A DNA stretch of 12,824 bases from an uncultured Rhodospirillales bacterium (GTDB lineage Bacteria; Pseudomonadota; Alphaproteobacteria; Acetobacterales; Acetobacteraceae). The position numbers and the translations under genes are program-made. The notes under the pieces were generated by a model. That model was not told the origin of the DNA and ran no database searches. It saw nothing but the letters and a program-made list of their open reading frames with translations. Numbering within the stretch: the first letter of the stretch is position 1; the number at the start of each line of letters is the position of its first letter. The stretch lies in the NCBI GenBank assembly GCA_903928045.1, contig CAIYPH010000125.1, forward strand, positions 1 to 12,824, given 5' to 3'. Shown piece by piece: positions 1-7,131 of the stretch.

Positions 1-1058
1 AGGAAGTAGAACCAGCCGAAATCCACCGCCTTGTCGAAATTGACGATGCCGTCGACCTTCTCGTAGGTGTCGAGCAGGTGAACTTCCTTGGCACCGGCGA
101 ATAGCCGGGCGGTGGTGGACACGGTGGCGTCCGCGGCAATCGCGATGGGGTCGACGGCGAGGAAATCGACCTGGTAGCCGCCGGCGCCGCCGGCGACGTA
201 GCGGAAGGCAAGATCCTGCTTGACGGCTTTATCGGGTATCAGCGCGGTCAGCCAGTACTTGTCGGTGATCCCGGCCCAGCCGCTCACGCCCTTCAGGCCG
301 AGAGCCAGGCCGGCGGCCTTCTCCCCCTTTTCCTTCACCTTGGCATAGGTCAGATCATCGTCATGCAGCTTGCCGTCGAGCACGCCGAGCATGCCCTCGT
401 GCAGCACATAGTAGCCGGCGGTCTTGGGCGTGTAGTCGCGCCGGACCCGCGACCAGGGGAACAGCGAGATCGGTTTGCCACTAGCGTTGCGCACGCGCTG
501 CTCGACGGCAAACATGTAGTTGGCATCGACGGTGAAGACGAGTTCGAACGTCAATCCCGCCTTGTTGTCCCATGAGAGCGTGAGCTTCTGGCCTTGCGCC
601 AGGTCACCGGTGGAGGACCAAAGTGTGTCCTCATCTGGTACGGCAATGCCGCTGCCCTCGGGCGCGGTCCAGCCAAACTGCACGAAGGTCGGCTCGGCGG
701 CACCACGGGGTTCCAGAAGGCGGACCTGCGGAGATTTGGGTTCGATCGTATCGCGGTAGTCGCGCAGCACCAGATCATCAAGCCGGGCGCCGAGCAGGCT
801 TATGCTGCCTTGCAGGCGGGGGGCGCTGAAGGTCACTCGCGGAACTTCGCGTGGCGGTGCAGCGGGGGTGGGGGCGATGGCGTTACCCGGCACGCCTGCG
901 GCGGTGGCGGGCGCGGCTGGTGCGGCAGTGCCGGCGGCCGGCGCGGTGGCAGCCGTGGGCGCCACCACAGGCTTGGGGGGTGGCGGCATCAGAAACTGGA
1001 AGCCGAGGAGGATCGCGATCGAAATGGCGATCGCGAGGAACAGGCGTTTTTGATCCAT
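1..1058 (-). CDS. yidC: Membrane protein insertase YidC (C-terminal part beyond the window edge)
   Basis: YidC inserts and folds inner-membrane proteins, alone or with SecYEG. I translated the minus strand from the ATG at 1058: 352 codons are open to the left edge with no stop. Residues about 5-24 form TM1 (begins MDQKRLFLAIAI). A Pro/Ala-rich linker follows to about residue 70, then the periplasmic P1 beta domain. The visible part ends DFGWFYFL, the usual junction between P1 and TM2, so the catalytic five-helix core lies outside the window. Full-length Gram-negative YidC is about 550-600 residues, so about 60% is present. The start codon directly abuts the yidD stop (TAG then ATG, no gap), which suggests translational coupling. 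It is the last visible gene of the rpmH cluster. Identification is secure from sequence and order. Confidence 0.96.
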   Translation of the reverse strand, partial: MDQKRLFLAIAISIAILLGFQFLMPPPPKPVVAPTAATAPAAGTAAPAAPATAAGVPGNAIAPTPAAPPREVPRVTFSAPRLQGSISLLGARLDDLVLRDYRDTIEPKSPQVRLLEPRGAAEPTFVQFGWTAPEGSGIAVPDEDTLWSSTGDLAQGQKLTLSWDNKAGLTFELVFTVDANYMFAVEQRVRNASGKPISLFPWSRVRRDYTPKTAGYYVLHEGMLGVLDGKLHDDDLTYAKVKEKGEKAAGLALGLKGVSGWAGITDKYWLTALIPDKAVKQDLAFRYVAGGAGGYQVDFLAVDPIAIAADATVSTTARLFAGAKEVHLLDTYEKVDGIVNFDKAVDFGWFYF

Positions 1059-1322
1059 CTAGAGTGCCGTCCGTTCCTGCTGGGATGGGGAGAGCGGGGC
1101 CACCGGGTCGTAGCCGCCGGGATGCCAGGGATTGCAGCGCAGAATGCGCCGCGCGGCCATGGCCGCGCCGCGCAGTGCGCCGTGCGTGTGGAGCGCCTCG
1201 ATGGCGTAGTGGCTGCAGCTCGGTTCGAAGCGGCATTGTGCGCCGATCACGCCGCGCAGCGTGAGTTGATAGGCCCGCACAGTACCGGCCAGCACGGTGG
1301 CGGGGATCTCGCTAACCCGCAT
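1059..1322 (-). CDS. yidD: Membrane protein insertion efficiency factor YidD
   Basis: Small (87 aa) membrane-associated protein that assists YidC-dependent insertion. The family signature is plain: [11 protein letters not shown] at residues 30-40 and [13 protein letters not shown] at 62-74, with the conserved cysteines at 30, 36 and 63. The ATG at 1322 gives the usual family length; an in-frame ATG further upstream would add 17 residues inside rnpA without family similarity. The start overlaps the end of rnpA by 11 bases, and the stop abuts the yidC start, as expected in this operon. Sequence, length and neighbours all agree. Confidence 0.96.
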   Translation of the reverse strand: MRVSEIPATVLAGTVRAYQLTLRGVIGAQCRFEPSCSHYAIEALHTHGALRGAAMAARRILRCNPWHPGGYDPVAPLSPSQQERTAL

Positions 1323-1665
1323 GCGAGACACCGGTCTTGCGCAAGGCGCGGCGGAGATCGTCCTGGAGGTCAAGGAAATTGCGCTTGCGGGTGCTGTCGC
1401 GCCCGATGATCACGATGTCGGCGCCGGCAATCGGCTCCGCGCGCAACAAAAGGCGCGCAGCCTCCTTGAGGCGGCGGCGGGTGCGGTTGCGCACCACGGC
1501 GTTGCCGACCTTCTTGGTCACCGTGAATCCGATGCGGGCGGGCGCGCCATCGTCACGGGCGAGGGCCTGGAGCACGAGACCGTGCACCGGAGCCTTGCGT
1601 CCCTTGGAGGCGACGCGGAGGAATTCGGCGCGGCGCTTCAGGCGGCCCGGCGGTGCGGGCGCCAT
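1312..1665 (-). CDS. rnpA: Ribonuclease P protein component
   Basis: Protein subunit of RNase P, which binds the RNA subunit and pre-tRNA leader to mature tRNA 5' ends. The protein is 117 aa, normal for the family. The arginine-rich RNR motif covers residues about 51-71 ([20 protein letters not shown]), preceded by RIGFTVTKK, the typical core. I start it at the ATG at 1665, just before [17 protein letters not shown], with a GGGAG about 10 bases upstream. The longer open frame to 1746 would run through rpmH and is rejected. It lies 19 bases after the rpmH stop and overlaps yidD by 11 bases. Confidence 0.96.
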   Translation of the reverse strand: MAPAPPGRLKRRAEFLRVASKGRKAPVHGLVLQALARDDGAPARIGFTVTKKVGNAVVRNRTRRRLKEAARLLLRAEPIAGADIVIIGRDSTRKRNFLDLQDDLRRALRKTGVSHAG

Positions 1666-1684
1666 GACATCACGCTCCCGGGAA

Positions 1685-1819
1685 TCAAGCAGAGAGGCGC
1701 TTGCGGCCCTTGGCGCGGCGATTGGCCAGCACCTTGCGGCCACCAACAGTTTCCATGCGGCTACGGAAGCCGTGGCGGCGCTTGCGAACGAGCTTCGAGG
1801 GTTGATAGGTGCGCTTCAC
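1685..1819 (-). CDS. rpmH: 50S ribosomal protein L34
   Basis: Forty-four residue basic protein of the large ribosomal subunit, beginning (as Met) [20 protein letters not shown] and ending in the usual Lys/Arg-rich tail. The start is GTG at 1819, supported by an upstream GGAGAG about 5-10 bases away and by exact agreement with the family N-terminus. An in-frame ATG at 1933 would add 38 residues with no similarity and would overlap the promoter. It is the first gene of the rpmH-rnpA-yidD-yidC unit and has its own promoter at 1904-1933. Confidence 0.97.
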   Translation of the reverse strand: MKRTYQPSKLVRKRRHGFRSRMETVGGRKVLANRRAKGRKRLSA

Positions 1820-1903
1820 GACACTCTCCGGGCTGACATGGGTCGCGCGCTCCTGAACAAGCGCACGCGGGGCCCGATCACCGGGTCCCGTTGCAGGCGG
1901 CGG

Positions 1904-1933
1904 CTTATAGGGGTGTGGAGGCTCTGCCGTCAA
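1904..1933 (-). promoter_or_regulatory. Sigma70-type promoter of the rpmH operon
   Basis: On the minus strand, a TTGACG -35 element (1928-1933) is followed after 18 bases by TATAAG (1904-1909). Shifting the -10 one base gives CTATAA with a 17-base spacer. Both hexamers are near consensus, unusual in such GC-rich DNA. The predicted transcript would start near 1897, giving an rpmH leader of roughly 75-80 bases. Seen directly in sequence; activity is inferred. Confidence 0.7.
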
Positions 1934-1977
1934 CCTTGGCCTGTGTCGCTGGGCGCAACCCTGCTAAAACCAGCCGC

Positions 1978-2679
1978 ATGCGCATCCTCCTCCGTTTCTG
2001 GCCACTCCTGCCGATCATCGCTGTGCTGGCCCTCGGCTATGCTTTCGGGCTGCAGAACGAGCTGAACTGGGCCTCCCTCGCCGCGCATGAGGCGGCACTT
2101 CGCGCCAGCATCGCGGCCAATCCGGCGGCTGCGGCGGTCTGCTTTGTCGCCCTCTATGCCGCGGCGGTCGCGGTGTCCTTTCCCGGTGCGGTGGTGTTGA
2201 CCGTGGCGAGCGGCTTGCTATTCGGGTGGTGGCTCGGGGCGATCCTGACGGTGACCGGGGCGACCACCGGATCCGTATTGATCTTCACCGCCGCACGCAC
2301 CGCCCTCGCCCCGATGCTGGCTGCCCGCGCCGGGCCCTTCATCGAGCGCTTTCGCGGCGGGCTGCAACGCAACGCCTTCTCCTATATCCTGGCAATGCGG
2401 CTGATCCCGGTGATCCCGTTCTGGCTGGTGAATCTTGCACCGGCCTTGCTTGGCGTGCGCCTCGCCCCATTCGCTCTTGCAACCGCCATCGGCATCATTC
2501 CCGCCATCACCGTCTACGCCTCGCTCGGTGCCGGCATCGGCGGCGTGCTCGCGGCCGGCGGGCGGCCGGATCTCGCGGTGATCTTCACGCCGGGCGTGCT
2601 GCTGCCGTTGCTGGGCCTCGCGATGCTGGCGCTGTTGCCGGTCGGTTGGCGGGCATGGAAAGGAGGGATCGCGATATGA
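1978..2679 (+). CDS. TVP38/TMEM64 (SNARE-associated/DedA-like) family membrane protein
   Basis: Integral inner-membrane protein of 233 aa. Signatures are SFPGAVVLTVASGLLFGWWLG (residues 67-87, re-entrant/TM region), RLIPVIPFWLVNLAPALLGV (141-160), and IGIIPAITVYASLGAG (171-186). These are the family's Arg/Pro and Gly-rich segments. Hydrophobic segments lie near 5-24, 50-66, 68-90, 93-108, 135-160, 165-192 and 200-222. The biochemical activity of bacterial members is not settled; lipid scrambling and proton-coupled transport have been discussed for DedA relatives. The ATG at 1978 puts TM1 at the N-terminus; no strong Shine-Dalgarno precedes it, and a TAAAAC at 1965-1970 could mean a very short or leaderless transcript. 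It is followed by a MerA-like flavoprotein, a combination also found as neighbours or fusions, which suggests joint function. Confidence 0.85.
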   Translation: MRILLRFWPLLPIIAVLALGYAFGLQNELNWASLAAHEAALRASIAANPAAAAVCFVALYAAAVAVSFPGAVVLTVASGLLFGWWLGAILTVTGATTGSVLIFTAARTALAPMLAARAGPFIERFRGGLQRNAFSYILAMRLIPVIPFWLVNLAPALLGVRLAPFALATAIGIIPAITVYASLGAGIGGVLAAGGRPDLAVIFTPGVLLPLLGLAMLALLPVGWRAWKGGIAI

Positions 2680-2697
2680 AGCGCGGTGATGCAGGAC

Positions 2698-2827
2698 GAA
2701 AGCGCTTCTTGTTAAAAAAAGAAACTAAAAATTTTCATCCGTTTGCTTCGCCCTATCCCGGGAGAGCGGGATGCCAAACGAATGAAAGTTTTTTCGTTCT
2801 TTTTTTCAAAAAAGAACCGCTTTTTTC
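2698..2827. repeat. Composite palindromic intergenic repeat, copy 1
   Basis: AT-rich 130-bp element in the gap between the TVP38-family gene and the MerA-like gene. The left boundary GAAAGCG (2698-2704) can pair with the CGCTTT at 2818-2823. The right hairpin GTTCTTTTTT/AAAAAAGAAC spans 2796-2817; the left hairpin (about 2704-2725) is degenerate. Inside is a nested stem: TTTCAT (2733-2738) with ATGAAA (2782-2787), CGTTTG (2740-2745) with CAAACG (2775-2780), and ATCCCG (2755-2760) with CGGGAT (2767-2772), closing a GGAGAG loop (2761-2766). Related copies are at 7030-7163 and 12762 onward. Only 9 bases lie between the element and the next ATG. Confidence 0.85.
2796..2827 (+). terminator. Hairpin plus T-run, candidate intrinsic terminator within repeat copy 1
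   Basis: A 10-bp stem (GTTCTTTTTT at 2796-2805 with AAAAAAGAAC at 2808-2817) is followed by CGC and six T residues (2821-2826). This could end transcription of the TVP38-family gene. Against it, the stem is AT-rich, and an efficient stop here would leave the downstream gene with only 10 bases for a promoter. Confidence 0.35.
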
Positions 2828-2836
2828 GGCACTCGC

Positions 2837-4252
2837 ATGAGACCCGACTACGACATCGCCGTGATTGGCGCCGGCGCCGCCGGGCTTTCGGTCGCCAACG
2901 TCGCCGCCCAGCTTGGTCTGCGCACCGCGCTGATCGAGCGCGGCGCCATGGGTGGTGACTGCCTCAACACCGGTTGCGTGCCGAGCAAGGCCCTGCTCGC
3001 CGCCGCTCATTCCGTGCAGGACGCCCGCGATGCGATCCGCTTCGGCATCACGGCAACGCCCGTGGTCGACTGGGCTGCGGTGTGGGCGCATGTCCATGGG
3101 GTGATCGCCACGATCGCGCCGGCCGACAGTGTTGAGCGCTATGCTGGCTTGGGCGCCGAGGTTATCCAGGGCAGCGCCCGTTTTGCCGCACCGGACGCGC
3201 TGGAGGTGGCAGGGCGGCGGTTCACCGCGCGGCGGATCGTGATCGCCGCCGGTGCGCGTGCCGCTATTCCGCCGATCCCCGGCCTCGACACCGTGCCGTT
3301 TCTCACCAACGAGACCCTGTGGGCGCTCGCCGAGCAGCCCGCGCATCTGCTGGTGCTCGGCGGCGGGCCGATCGGGTTAGAGATGGCGCAGGCGTTTGCC
3401 CTGCTTGGCAGTCGCGTGACCGTCATCGAGGCCACCCGCATCGCTAGTCGCGACGAGCCGGAGTTCGCCGACGGGCTGCGCGCGGCGCTGACCCGTGATG
3501 GCGTGACCATCATCGAGGGCCAGGCGGTGACCGCGGTAGCCGGGGGGCCGGAGGTGGTACTGGCCGACGGTCAGCGGATCACTGGCAGCCATCTGCTGGT
3601 CGCGACGGGGCGGCGGCCCAATATTGAGACCCTCGGCCTCGACGCCGGCGGTGTGCTCGCCTCGCCACGCGGCGTGGTGACGGATGCGGGGCTACGAAGC
3701 ACCACCAACCGGCGCGTATTCGCCGCCGGCGACATTGCCGACCCCGTTGGGATCGGGCCACGGGCCTTCACCCATGTATGCAGCTATCACGCGGGGATTG
3801 TGATCCGCCGCGCGATCTTCCGCCTGCCCGCCAGGCTCGACTACGCCGCCCTGCCGCGCGTCACCTTCACTGCACCAGAGCTCGCCCAGGTTGGCCTAAC
3901 CGAGGCCGAGGCGCGTTCGGCTGGCCATGATGTGCAGGTTTTGACCTGGCCGCTGCACGAGAATGACCGCGCCCAGGCCGAGCGCCGCACAGATGGGCTG
4001 GCGAAGCTCATCGTCACCCGGAGCGGCATGATCCTTGGCGCTGGAATTCTGGCGCCGCATGCCGGCGAGATGATCGGCACATTTACGCTGGCGATTGCCC
4101 GCAACATCCCGCTCTCGGCGATCGCCGGGATGATCGTGCCCTACCCCACGCTTGCGGAGGCGCCGAAGCGCGCGGCCGGGATGTTTTTCACCCCCAAGCT
4201 GTTTGCGGCGCGAACGCGGTGGCTGGTCGGCCTCCTTGCGAGGTTGCCTTGA
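2837..4252 (+). CDS. MerA/Lpd-like FAD-dependent pyridine nucleotide-disulfide oxidoreductase
   Basis: Flavoprotein disulfide reductase of 471 aa. In order: FAD-binding GAGAAG (11-16), redox-active disulfide GGDCLNTGCVPSK (C42 and C47), NAD(P)H-binding GGGPIG (175-180), second FAD motif AAGDI (296-300), and a C-terminal dimerisation domain from about 340. The dimer-interface active site reads PYPTLAE (435-441), with Tyr where Lpd and glutathione reductase have His-Pro; this is the mercuric-reductase-like pattern. There is no N-terminal heavy-metal domain and no C-terminal Cys pair (it ends GLLARLP), so Hg(II) reduction is unlikely and the substrate is unknown. The preceding TVP38-family gene suggests a membrane-linked redox partner. 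The ATG at 2837 has no clear Shine-Dalgarno and sits 9 bases after repeat copy 1. Confidence 0.88.
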   Translation: MRPDYDIAVIGAGAAGLSVANVAAQLGLRTALIERGAMGGDCLNTGCVPSKALLAAAHSVQDARDAIRFGITATPVVDWAAVWAHVHGVIATIAPADSVERYAGLGAEVIQGSARFAAPDALEVAGRRFTARRIVIAAGARAAIPPIPGLDTVPFLTNETLWALAEQPAHLLVLGGGPIGLEMAQAFALLGSRVTVIEATRIASRDEPEFADGLRAALTRDGVTIIEGQAVTAVAGGPEVVLADGQRITGSHLLVATGRRPNIETLGLDAGGVLASPRGVVTDAGLRSTTNRRVFAAGDIADPVGIGPRAFTHVCSYHAGIVIRRAIFRLPARLDYAALPRVTFTAPELAQVGLTEAEARSAGHDVQVLTWPLHENDRAQAERRTDGLAKLIVTRSGMILGAGILAPHAGEMIGTFTLAIARNIPLSAIAGMIVPYPTLAEAPKRAAGMFFTPKLFAARTRWLVGLLARLP

Positions 4253-4315
4253 GGCAGGCGGCCTGACAATGATCCGGCAGGTGCGACATGAACCCGATAG
4301 ACGAGGCTCGACGCC

Positions 4316-4645
4316 GTGAATGATATTGCGATTGCCTTGATTGCCTTGTTGGCGGGTTTGTTGGGCGGCGCTGCCGGTACAGCGCTCTTGCGGCGCAAAC
4401 CAACCCCACCTCCGGAACGGGTGGAGGACAAACGCCTGGCCGAGCTCGCCGAGGTGTTGAACCGCAGCAACCACGACATTCGCGGCGCGCTGTCACCGGC
4501 CCTGCTCATGGTGGAGCAGCTCGAGGGCCATACCGACGCCGCGGTGCGACAGACCGCGACATCGATTTCCCGCGCGATGGATCATGCAACGAGGATATGC
4601 CGGGAGGCGGCCGCGGCCGCTCGGCGCATATATGGCGGCGAGTAA
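4316..4645 (+). CDS. Small membrane-anchored protein with histidine-kinase-like H-box
   Basis: A 109-aa protein. Residues 3-25 form one hydrophobic, Ala/Gly/Leu-rich membrane segment followed by Arg-Arg-Lys, so the rest probably faces the cytoplasm. A Pro-rich linker (28-34) leads to two predicted helices. SNHDIRGALSPALLMVEQLE (51-70) resembles the phospho-accepting H-box of HisKA domains, with H53 in the phosphorylated position; the second helix (75-105) would complete a dimerisation hairpin. No ATP-binding catalytic domain follows. It could be a stand-alone phosphotransfer protein, a scaffold, or a kinase remnant. The start is GTG at 4316 with ACGAGG upstream; no alternative start gives the TM segment. 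It lies 63 bases after the MerA-like gene and converges on the CheZ-like gene. Existence is likely; function is inferred. Confidence 0.72.
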   Translation: MNDIAIALIALLAGLLGGAAGTALLRRKPTPPPERVEDKRLAELAEVLNRSNHDIRGALSPALLMVEQLEGHTDAAVRQTATSISRAMDHATRICREAAAAARRIYGGE

Positions 4646-4684
4646 GCGCGCCGCGCCACCATGGGCTGCTGGCGGTAGCTCCGG

Positions 4685-5284
4685 TTAGGCAAGCAGCCGG
4701 TCGATATCATCCTGCGGCAGATCGGGCCCGCGCGAGGGGTGATGGACGAAGGCAGGCAGCTCCTCAGCTTCGCTCTGCGGCGCTGGAGTTCCCGGCTCGA
4801 TCATGCCGCCAAGAACGGTTTCCACGCGCTCGAGATGCTCGATCGCGCGACGCACCCGCTGGCTGGTGAGGTCCTGGAACGCGCAGGCCTCAAAAATCGC
4901 GTTGATTTTATCGCTGACCCCGGCGACGCCCTCGGCATCCTTTGCACCGCTGCGCACCCAATCGTCGATCGCCTCTGCCGCCTCCATGATGCGATTTGCC
5001 GCGGCCTCGGTCATCTGGATGATGGATTCGAGTTCGAGCCCGCTGTTGCGCGCGTCCTGGCTGGGCGCCGCCACCACGCTCGCGATCTGTTCATGCACGC
5101 GTGCGATCTTCTCGGAGAGGTTGGCCTCGCTGTAGTCCATCAATTGGACCGCACCGTGCAATTCCGCGCTGAGTTCGGCGATCCGCCGGTCCACCAGGCG
5201 ATGCAGCGACGTAAACCCCGCCTCCGTCTCCGCGCGGACCGCCTCACGCAGCCGCGCATCGATGCCGGGGTCCAGGTCCGCCAT
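4685..5284 (-). CDS. cheZ: CheZ-like CheY-P phosphatase
   Basis: Cytoplasmic, mostly helical 199-aa protein. The key motif is CAFQDLTSQRV (134-144), matching the CheZ active-site helix in which the Asp and Gln of FQDLTxQ (here D138 and Q142) drive hydrolysis of phospho-CheY. The C-terminus QDDIDRLLA (191-199) matches the CheZ tail that binds CheY, joined by an acidic/Pro linker (163-190). A long helical hairpin covers about residues 15-158. I start at ATG 5284, which has GGAG six bases upstream; ATG 5305 (seven residues longer) is possible but has a weaker site. No cheY, cheA or flagellar gene is in the window, so its response-regulator partner is unknown. The neighbouring H-box protein is convergent, so the two are probably not cotranscribed. 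Confidence 0.82.
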   Translation of the reverse strand: MADLDPGIDARLREAVRAETEAGFTSLHRLVDRRIAELSAELHGAVQLMDYSEANLSEKIARVHEQIASVVAAPSQDARNSGLELESIIQMTEAAANRIMEAAEAIDDWVRSGAKDAEGVAGVSDKINAIFEACAFQDLTSQRVRRAIEHLERVETVLGGMIEPGTPAPQSEAEELPAFVHHPSRGPDLPQDDIDRLLA

Positions 5285-5417
5285 AGCTGTCTCCGCTGTG
5301 CTCATGCGCACACCTAAACCCGCAAAATCTAACGGCAGGTAAAGCGCCTTGCTGCCACCTTGCCTCGTTGCCCGATCCGGAAGACATTTCGCTTCCCTGT
5401 TGATGAAGGATACTGTC

Positions 5418-5912
5418 ATGCCGGCTCTCCTCGCCTTGCTCGGTCTCCTCCTGGCCGCCATGCCTGCTCTGGCGCAAACCCTGCCCGGCGCCACCGAGGC
5501 GAGCCGCGCTGAGGCGCGCGCGCTGGTCGAGGCCATCGGTATGACCGCCCAGCTCCGCCAAATGGTCCCACCGCTCACACAATCGATGGTCCGAGTACTC
5601 GCTCAATCCAACCCCGAGAATGCGGCGGCGGCGCAACAGGCGGTGAACGAAATCATGATGCCGGAAATCCTCGCCCATCTCCCGGAGATGACTGACCTCG
5701 CGGTCGAGGTCTACGCGGCCCAGTTCGCGGCCGAGGAGCTGCATGGCCTGCGAGATTTCTACGCCACACCGCTCGGCAGGCGCCTCCTCGCCGCCCAGCC
5801 GCAGATCGCCCAGCAGATGTTCCAGATCGGCTCGGCCTGGGGCCAGCGTACCGCGCAAGCCGCCTTGATCAAGCACGCCGAGGAACTGCGCAAACGGGGC
5901 TTCAAGCTTTGA
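5418..5912 (+). CDS. Exported DUF2059 domain protein
   Basis: A 164-aa protein with a Sec-type signal peptide (residues 1-19: hydrophobic Leu/Ala core ending PALA, cleavage expected before QTLPG). The mature part is helical with the DUF2059 pattern: a long helical stretch, then LHGLRDFYATPLGRRLLAAQ (about 109-128), where F-Y-x-T/S-P-x-G-R is the family hallmark. It is probably periplasmic; the family's function is unknown. The ATG at 5418 is chosen because AAGGA lies about 8 bases upstream and it places the signal peptide at the N-terminus; ATG 5403 would add five residues. It is divergent from the CheZ-like gene, with about 130 bases between, and 47 bases before the luciferase-like gene. Confidence 0.82.
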   Translation: MPALLALLGLLLAAMPALAQTLPGATEASRAEARALVEAIGMTAQLRQMVPPLTQSMVRVLAQSNPENAAAAQQAVNEIMMPEILAHLPEMTDLAVEVYAAQFAAEELHGLRDFYATPLGRRLLAAQPQIAQQMFQIGSAWGQRTAQAALIKHAEELRKRGFKL

Positions 5913-5959
5913 GCTTAGCCTGATATCGACGCGGCCGAACGCCCAAGGAAGCCCAGGAC

Positions 5960-7030
5960 ATGCAATTCGGCATCGCGCTCGCCACTGACGCGGACTCGTG
6001 GAAGGTCGCCGCCCGTGCGGAGGAACTCGGCTTCAGCCACGCATGGTTCTACGACACCCAGATGCTGAGCGCCGATTGCTTCGTCGCCATGGGCGCGGCG
6101 GCGGTGAAGACCAGCCGCATCAGGCTCGGTACCGGCGTCCTGATCCCCTCTAACCGCATCGCCGCGGTCACCGCCAACGCCTTCGCCTCGCTCAACAAGC
6201 TCGCCCCCGGGCGGATCGACTTCGGCGTCGGCACAGGCTTCACCGGCCGGCGGGCCATGGGGCTCGGGGCGATCAAACTGTCGGAGATGGCCGAATATAT
6301 CCGCGTGGTGATGGCGCTGATGCGCGGCGAGATGGTGGAGACCACGATTGAGGGAGAACGGCGTAAAATCCGCTTTCTGAACCCTGAACTAGGCCTGATC
6401 AACACCACCGACCCCGTGGCGCTGCATCTCTCCGCCTACGGGCCGAAGGCGATGGCACTGACGGCGAAGCTCGGCGCCGGCTGGATCAACTTCGTCGGCG
6501 ACGAGGCCGGTGGCGCCAAGGCGATCGCTGGCATGCGCGGCGCGTGGACTGGCGCGGGGCATGACCCTTCTCGCCTCGGGGCGGTGGCCTTCGCGCTCGG
6601 CTGCGTCCTCGCGCCCGGTGAGGCTCTCGACAGCGCCCGCGCCATGGCGCAGGCCGGGCCCCGCGCGGCCGTGCTGCTGCATCGGGCCGCCGACGAAGCG
6701 CTGTCGGGCCTGCCCAACACCTCGCCGATTCCGCCGGAGGTGGCCGACGAGGTCGCCGGCTACGTCGCCATGGCCCGCGGCTTCACGCCGGCCGATGCAC
6801 CGTGGATCGAGAACCATCGCGGCCATCTGATGGTGGTAAAGGAAGAGGAGCGCCGCTTCATCACCCCCGAGCTGATCCGCCGCACCACGTTCACCGGCAC
6901 GCGGGAGGCGCTGGTGGAGCGCGTCGGTCGGCTACGGGATGCGGGGTATACGCAGTTCACGGTGCAACTCACGCCGGGGCAGGAAAGCGCCATAGAGGAT
7001 TGGGCTGGGGTGATGCGGGCTTTCAGGTGA
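5960..7030 (+). CDS. LLM-class (luciferase-like) flavin-dependent oxidoreductase
   Basis: A 356-aa TIM-barrel protein of the bacterial luciferase superfamily. Typical stretches are EELGFSHAWFYDTQ (21-34), TSRIRLGTGV (51-60), LAPGRIDFGVGTGFTGRRAM (81-100), the AYGPKAMALTAKLGAGWINF strand-helix in the middle, and a C-terminal GYTQFTVQL strand. Members use FMN or F420 as cofactor; the sequence alone does not decide, and no F420 biosynthesis gene is nearby. The pattern is closest to methylene-tetrahydromethanopterin-reductase-like family members, often annotated only as LLM oxidoreductases. The substrate is unknown. AAGGA lies about 10 bases before the ATG. The stop codon touches the left end of repeat copy 2. 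Confidence 0.88.
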   Translation: MQFGIALATDADSWKVAARAEELGFSHAWFYDTQMLSADCFVAMGAAAVKTSRIRLGTGVLIPSNRIAAVTANAFASLNKLAPGRIDFGVGTGFTGRRAMGLGAIKLSEMAEYIRVVMALMRGEMVETTIEGERRKIRFLNPELGLINTTDPVALHLSAYGPKAMALTAKLGAGWINFVGDEAGGAKAIAGMRGAWTGAGHDPSRLGAVAFALGCVLAPGEALDSARAMAQAGPRAAVLLHRAADEALSGLPNTSPIPPEVADEVAGYVAMARGFTPADAPWIENHRGHLMVVKEEERRFITPELIRRTTFTGTREALVERVGRLRDAGYTQFTVQLTPGQESAIEDWAGVMRAFR

Positions 7031-7037
7031 AGAAAGC

Positions 7038-7061
7038 GGTTCTTTTTTGGAAAAAAGAACC
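7038..7061 (+). terminator. Left-arm hairpin of repeat copy 2, candidate terminator for the LLM gene
   Basis: GGTTCTTTTTT pairs with AAAAAAGAACC around a 2-base GG turn, starting 8 bases after the LLM stop. A T6 tract follows after an ACAAAA spacer, so it is not a textbook intrinsic terminator. Position between convergent genes favours a terminating or RNA-stabilising role. Confidence 0.4.
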
Positions 7062-7131
7062 ACAAAATTTTTTGTTTGTTTCGCTCAACACTCGCCTGGG
7101 AGAGCGGGCAACAAGCAGTTAGAAGTTTTTT

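Noticed and set aside
594..1409. Long open frame (271 codons) on the plus strand over yidC, yidD and rnpA
   Set aside because: Antisense shadow of secure minus-strand genes; product is low-complexity Gly/Arg/His with no recognisable domain, as expected in high-GC DNA.
2676..2840. Possible small ORF starting MKRGDAGRKR at the overlap with the TVP38 stop
   Set aside because: It reads straight through repeat copy 1 and encodes Phe/Lys runs derived from the T/A tracts; no ribosome site.
2753..3346. Minus-strand open frame opposite the MerA-like gene
   Set aside because: Lies on the complement of FAD and disulfide motifs that are clearly coding; composition is shadow-like.
2837..4252. Mercuric reductase or dihydrolipoamide dehydrogenase as the exact function
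   Set aside because: Lacks the C-terminal Cys pair and metal domain of MerA, and has Tyr in place of the Lpd His at the interface; only the superfamily is supported.
3896..4474. Minus-strand frame spanning the end of the MerA-like gene and the H-box gene
   Set aside because: No domain, and both plus-strand genes show family motifs; retained only as a shadow.
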